The notes under the pieces: generated by a model
What the model was told of the DNA's origin: nothing
Database searches by the model: none
The model's input: the letters and a program-made list of their open reading frames with translations, nothing else
Origin: Fusicatenibacter sp.
GTDB taxonomy: Bacteria; Bacillota; Clostridia; Lachnospirales; Lachnospiraceae
Reading direction: 5' to 3'
DNA: 42,896 nt
NCBI GenBank assembly: GCA_017887445.1
Contig: JAGHIA010000128.1
Location: 1 to 42,896 of the forward strand
In this document: piece by piece, positions 41,303 through 42,896 of the stretch
Layout: each line of letters starts with the position of its first letter
How positions within the stretch are numbered: position 1 is the first letter of the stretch
Made by a program: the position numbers and the translations under genes

Positions 41303-42781
41303 ATGAGACAGACAACACTGGAAGAGACAAAGAGACTGAGCGCGTCCGGGGAGTATCAAAGGATCCCGGTGTACCGGGAAATATTTTCGGACATACGCAC
41401 GCCGGTGGAGACCCTGAAGATTCTCAAGGGCGCAAGCAGCCATTGCTTTTTGCTGGAAAGTATTGAGGACCGGGAGCGCTGGGGACGGTACACCTTTCTT
41501 GGCTATGATCCGACCATGGAGCTGACCTGCGTGGACGGCCAGATGACAAGGAAAGAAAAGACAGCGCCGGGAACCGGTTATCAGACGACAACCTGGAACA
41601 CAAAAAAGCCGCAGGAGGAGATCCGGAAGATTCTGGAGGAGAACAGAAGTCCCAAGGTGGAGGGCCTTCCCACCTTTACCGGAGGCCTGGTAGGCTATTT
41701 TTCCTACGATTATCTGAAATACAGTGAGCCGTCTTTGAAATTTACACCGAAGACAGAGGCAGATTTCCGGGACATGGATCTGATGATGTTTGACAAAGTG
41801 ATCGCCTTCGACAATTTCCGCCAGAAAATTTTTCTGATCGTCAACATCCGGACTGAGGATCTGCAGCAGGAATATGAGCGGGCGGTGCATGTGTTGGATG
41901 AGATGGAGCAGCTGCTGGAGCATGGCAGGCCGGCAAAGCTGGAGCCGGGACGGATGCTTTCGAAAATCCGGCAGGCGTTCACCAAAGAAGAGTATTGCCG
42001 GAAAGTGGAGCAGGTGAAGGACCATATCCGGGAGGGAGATATTTTCCAGCTGGTGCTGGCCAATCCCATGGAGGCGGAGTTTGAGGGGAGTCTGCTGAAC
42101 GCCTACCGGGTGCTGCGGACTACAAATCCTTCGCCGTATATGCTGTATTTTTCCGGAGATGATCTGGAGATTGCCGGGGCGTCGCCGGAAACGCTGGTGA
42201 AGGTTACTGGCAGCGAGGTGCGTACCTTCCCGCTGGCGGGCACCAGGCCCCGGGGGAAAACGCCTAAGGAAGACCAGTTGCTGGAGCGGGAGCTGCTGGC
42301 AGACGAAAAAGAGCTGGCAGAGCATAACATGCTTGTGGATTTAGGCAGGAACGATCTGGGGAAAATCAGTGGATTTGGAACGGTGACTGTGGATAAATAT
42401 CTGTCTGTGGAACGGTTCTCCCATGTGATGCATATCGGCTCGGAGGTATGCGGGGAACTGAAGCCGGAGTACACTGCGGTGGACGCGGTGGACGCGGTGC
42501 TTCCGGCGGGAACGCTGTCCGGCGCGCCGAAGATACGGGCCTGTCAGATCATCCATGAGCTGGAAGGACGGAACCGGGGGATTTACGGCGGGGCCGTGGG
42601 ATATCTGGATTTCGCGGGAAATATGGACACCTGCATCGCGATCCGGCTGGCATATAAGAAGAACGGAAAAGTCCATGTCTGCTCCGGCGCCGGGATCGTG
42701 GCGGATTCTGTTCCGGAGAAGGAGTATGAAGAATGCCGCAACAAAGCGCGGGCGGTCATTCAGGCGCTGGAGCGTGTTTGA
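41303..42781 (+). CDS. trpE: Anthranilate synthase component I
   Basis: A 492-residue chorismate-utilising enzyme; with TrpG it makes anthranilate, the first step to tryptophan. The feedback-inhibition motif is present (HCFLLESIEDRERWGRYTF). Catalytic blocks follow: DIFQLVLANPMEAEF, TFPLAGTRPRGKT, LVDLGRNDLGKIS, LPAGTLSGAPKIRACQIIHE, RGIYGGAVGYLDFAG and GAGIVADSVPEKEYEECRNKA. ATG 41303 follows AAAGGAG by 7 bases; the frame is open to 41171 inside the leader RNA. The last codons, E-R-V-stop, are encoded by the terminus of repeat A3. trpG is not seen before the window ends. Confidence 0.97.
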   Translation: MRQTTLEETKRLSASGEYQRIPVYREIFSDIRTPVETLKILKGASSHCFLLESIEDRERWGRYTFLGYDPTMELTCVDGQMTRKEKTAPGTGYQTTTWNTKKPQEEIRKILEENRSPKVEGLPTFTGGLVGYFSYDYLKYSEPSLKFTPKTEADFRDMDLMMFDKVIAFDNFRQKIFLIVNIRTEDLQQEYERAVHVLDEMEQLLEHGRPAKLEPGRMLSKIRQAFTKEEYCRKVEQVKDHIREGDIFQLVLANPMEAEFEGSLLNAYRVLRTTNPSPYMLYFSGDDLEIAGASPETLVKVTGSEVRTFPLAGTRPRGKTPKEDQLLERELLADEKELAEHNMLVDLGRNDLGKISGFGTVTVDKYLSVERFSHVMHIGSEVCGELKPEYTAVDAVDAVLPAGTLSGAPKIRACQIIHELEGRNRGIYGGAVGYLDFAGNMDTCIAIRLAYKKNGKVHVCSGAGIVADSVPEKEYEECRNKARAVIQALERV

Positions 42782-42896
42782 AAATTCATTCCTGCAATCT
42801 GCACGCCCCACTTTGCGGGGAATTTGCCCCAAAATCAGTCAGCGTAGCCCGCTACGCCTCCCGATTTTGGAACAAATTCCCCACAAACTGTGACGC
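42771..42896. repeat. Family A element, copy A3 (runs off the window)
   Basis: AGCGTGTTTGAAAATTCATT onward matches A1 base for base over long stretches, including CACCCCACTTTGCGGGG-like and GCGTAGCCCGCTACGCC blocks; the window ends before its right terminus. Its first bases encode the last residues and the TGA stop of trpE. Confidence 0.92.

Noticed and set aside
1-42896. tRNA or rRNA genes, prophage or IS transposase
   Set aside because: None recognised on either strand by eye; a tRNAscan or HMM search would be needed to exclude small ones.

Overview
The window looks like chromosome of a Gram-positive gut clostridium, most likely Lachnospiraceae (Bacillota). The basis is strong AGGAGG-type ribosome binding sites, TTG and GTG starts, a tryptophan T-box, an L10 leader, the cdaA-cdaR pair, a bipartite ThrE-type exporter and an AAA-ATPase/PD-(D/E)XK protein common in that family. 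No rRNA or tRNA gene was seen, so genus is not assigned.

Layout. 1-4.0 kb: the end of an M3 oligopeptidase, a double-GNAT acetyltransferase, a nitrilase-family amidohydrolase and an iron-containing alcohol dehydrogenase. 4.1-8.1 kb: lepA, gtrA-like and hemW. 8.08-9.15 kb: a gene-free, very GC-rich block of two large palindromes in opposite orientation plus a tandem repeat. 9.2-16.5 kb: uvrA, mreB, recD2, comF. 16.6-21.0 kb: two unrecognised membrane proteins, then cdaA-cdaR and an HPr-like protein. 21.3-33.3 kb: a capsule/exopolysaccharide operon with its own promoter, with initiating phosphoglycosyltransferase, UDP-galactopyranose mutase, PssD/PssE-type transferase pair, pyruvyl transferase, F420-dehydrogenase-beta-like protein, two GT4 enzymes, a Gtf3/galactofuranosyltransferase-like protein, Wzy and Wzx. 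From about 23.9 to 33.28 kb this operon is strikingly AT-rich against its GC-rich flanks, as expected of an exchanged serotype cassette. 33.3-38.0 kb: HAD phosphatase, AAA/PD-(D/E)XK protein, PNPOx-like protein and a two-gene ThrE exporter. 38.2-39.5 kb: rplJ-rplL with promoter, L10 leader and terminator. 39.8-42.8 kb: a sugar O-acetyltransferase and T-box-controlled trpE.

The intergenic DNA is unusually rich in small palindromic repeats. I separate five families by eye: A (about 160 bp, ends AGCGTGTTTGAAAAT), B (ends AGTACACCGTATATG), C (about 145 bp, GTAAC...GTTAC ends with internal hairpins), D (25-35 bp hairpins with GTAAC/GTTAC ends) and E (GGCATCCGGC hairpins). In three places the stop codon of the neighbouring gene lies inside, or at the edge of, the repeat terminus. 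Families A and B abut directly at two loci.

The strongest candidates for something undescribed are the nested palindrome block between hemW and uvrA, the recurrent A-B composite repeats and stop-codon junctions, the conserved-looking membrane pair next to cdaAR, and micro-ORF scars inside the polysaccharide cassette. All assignments are from reading the sequence; no database search was run.
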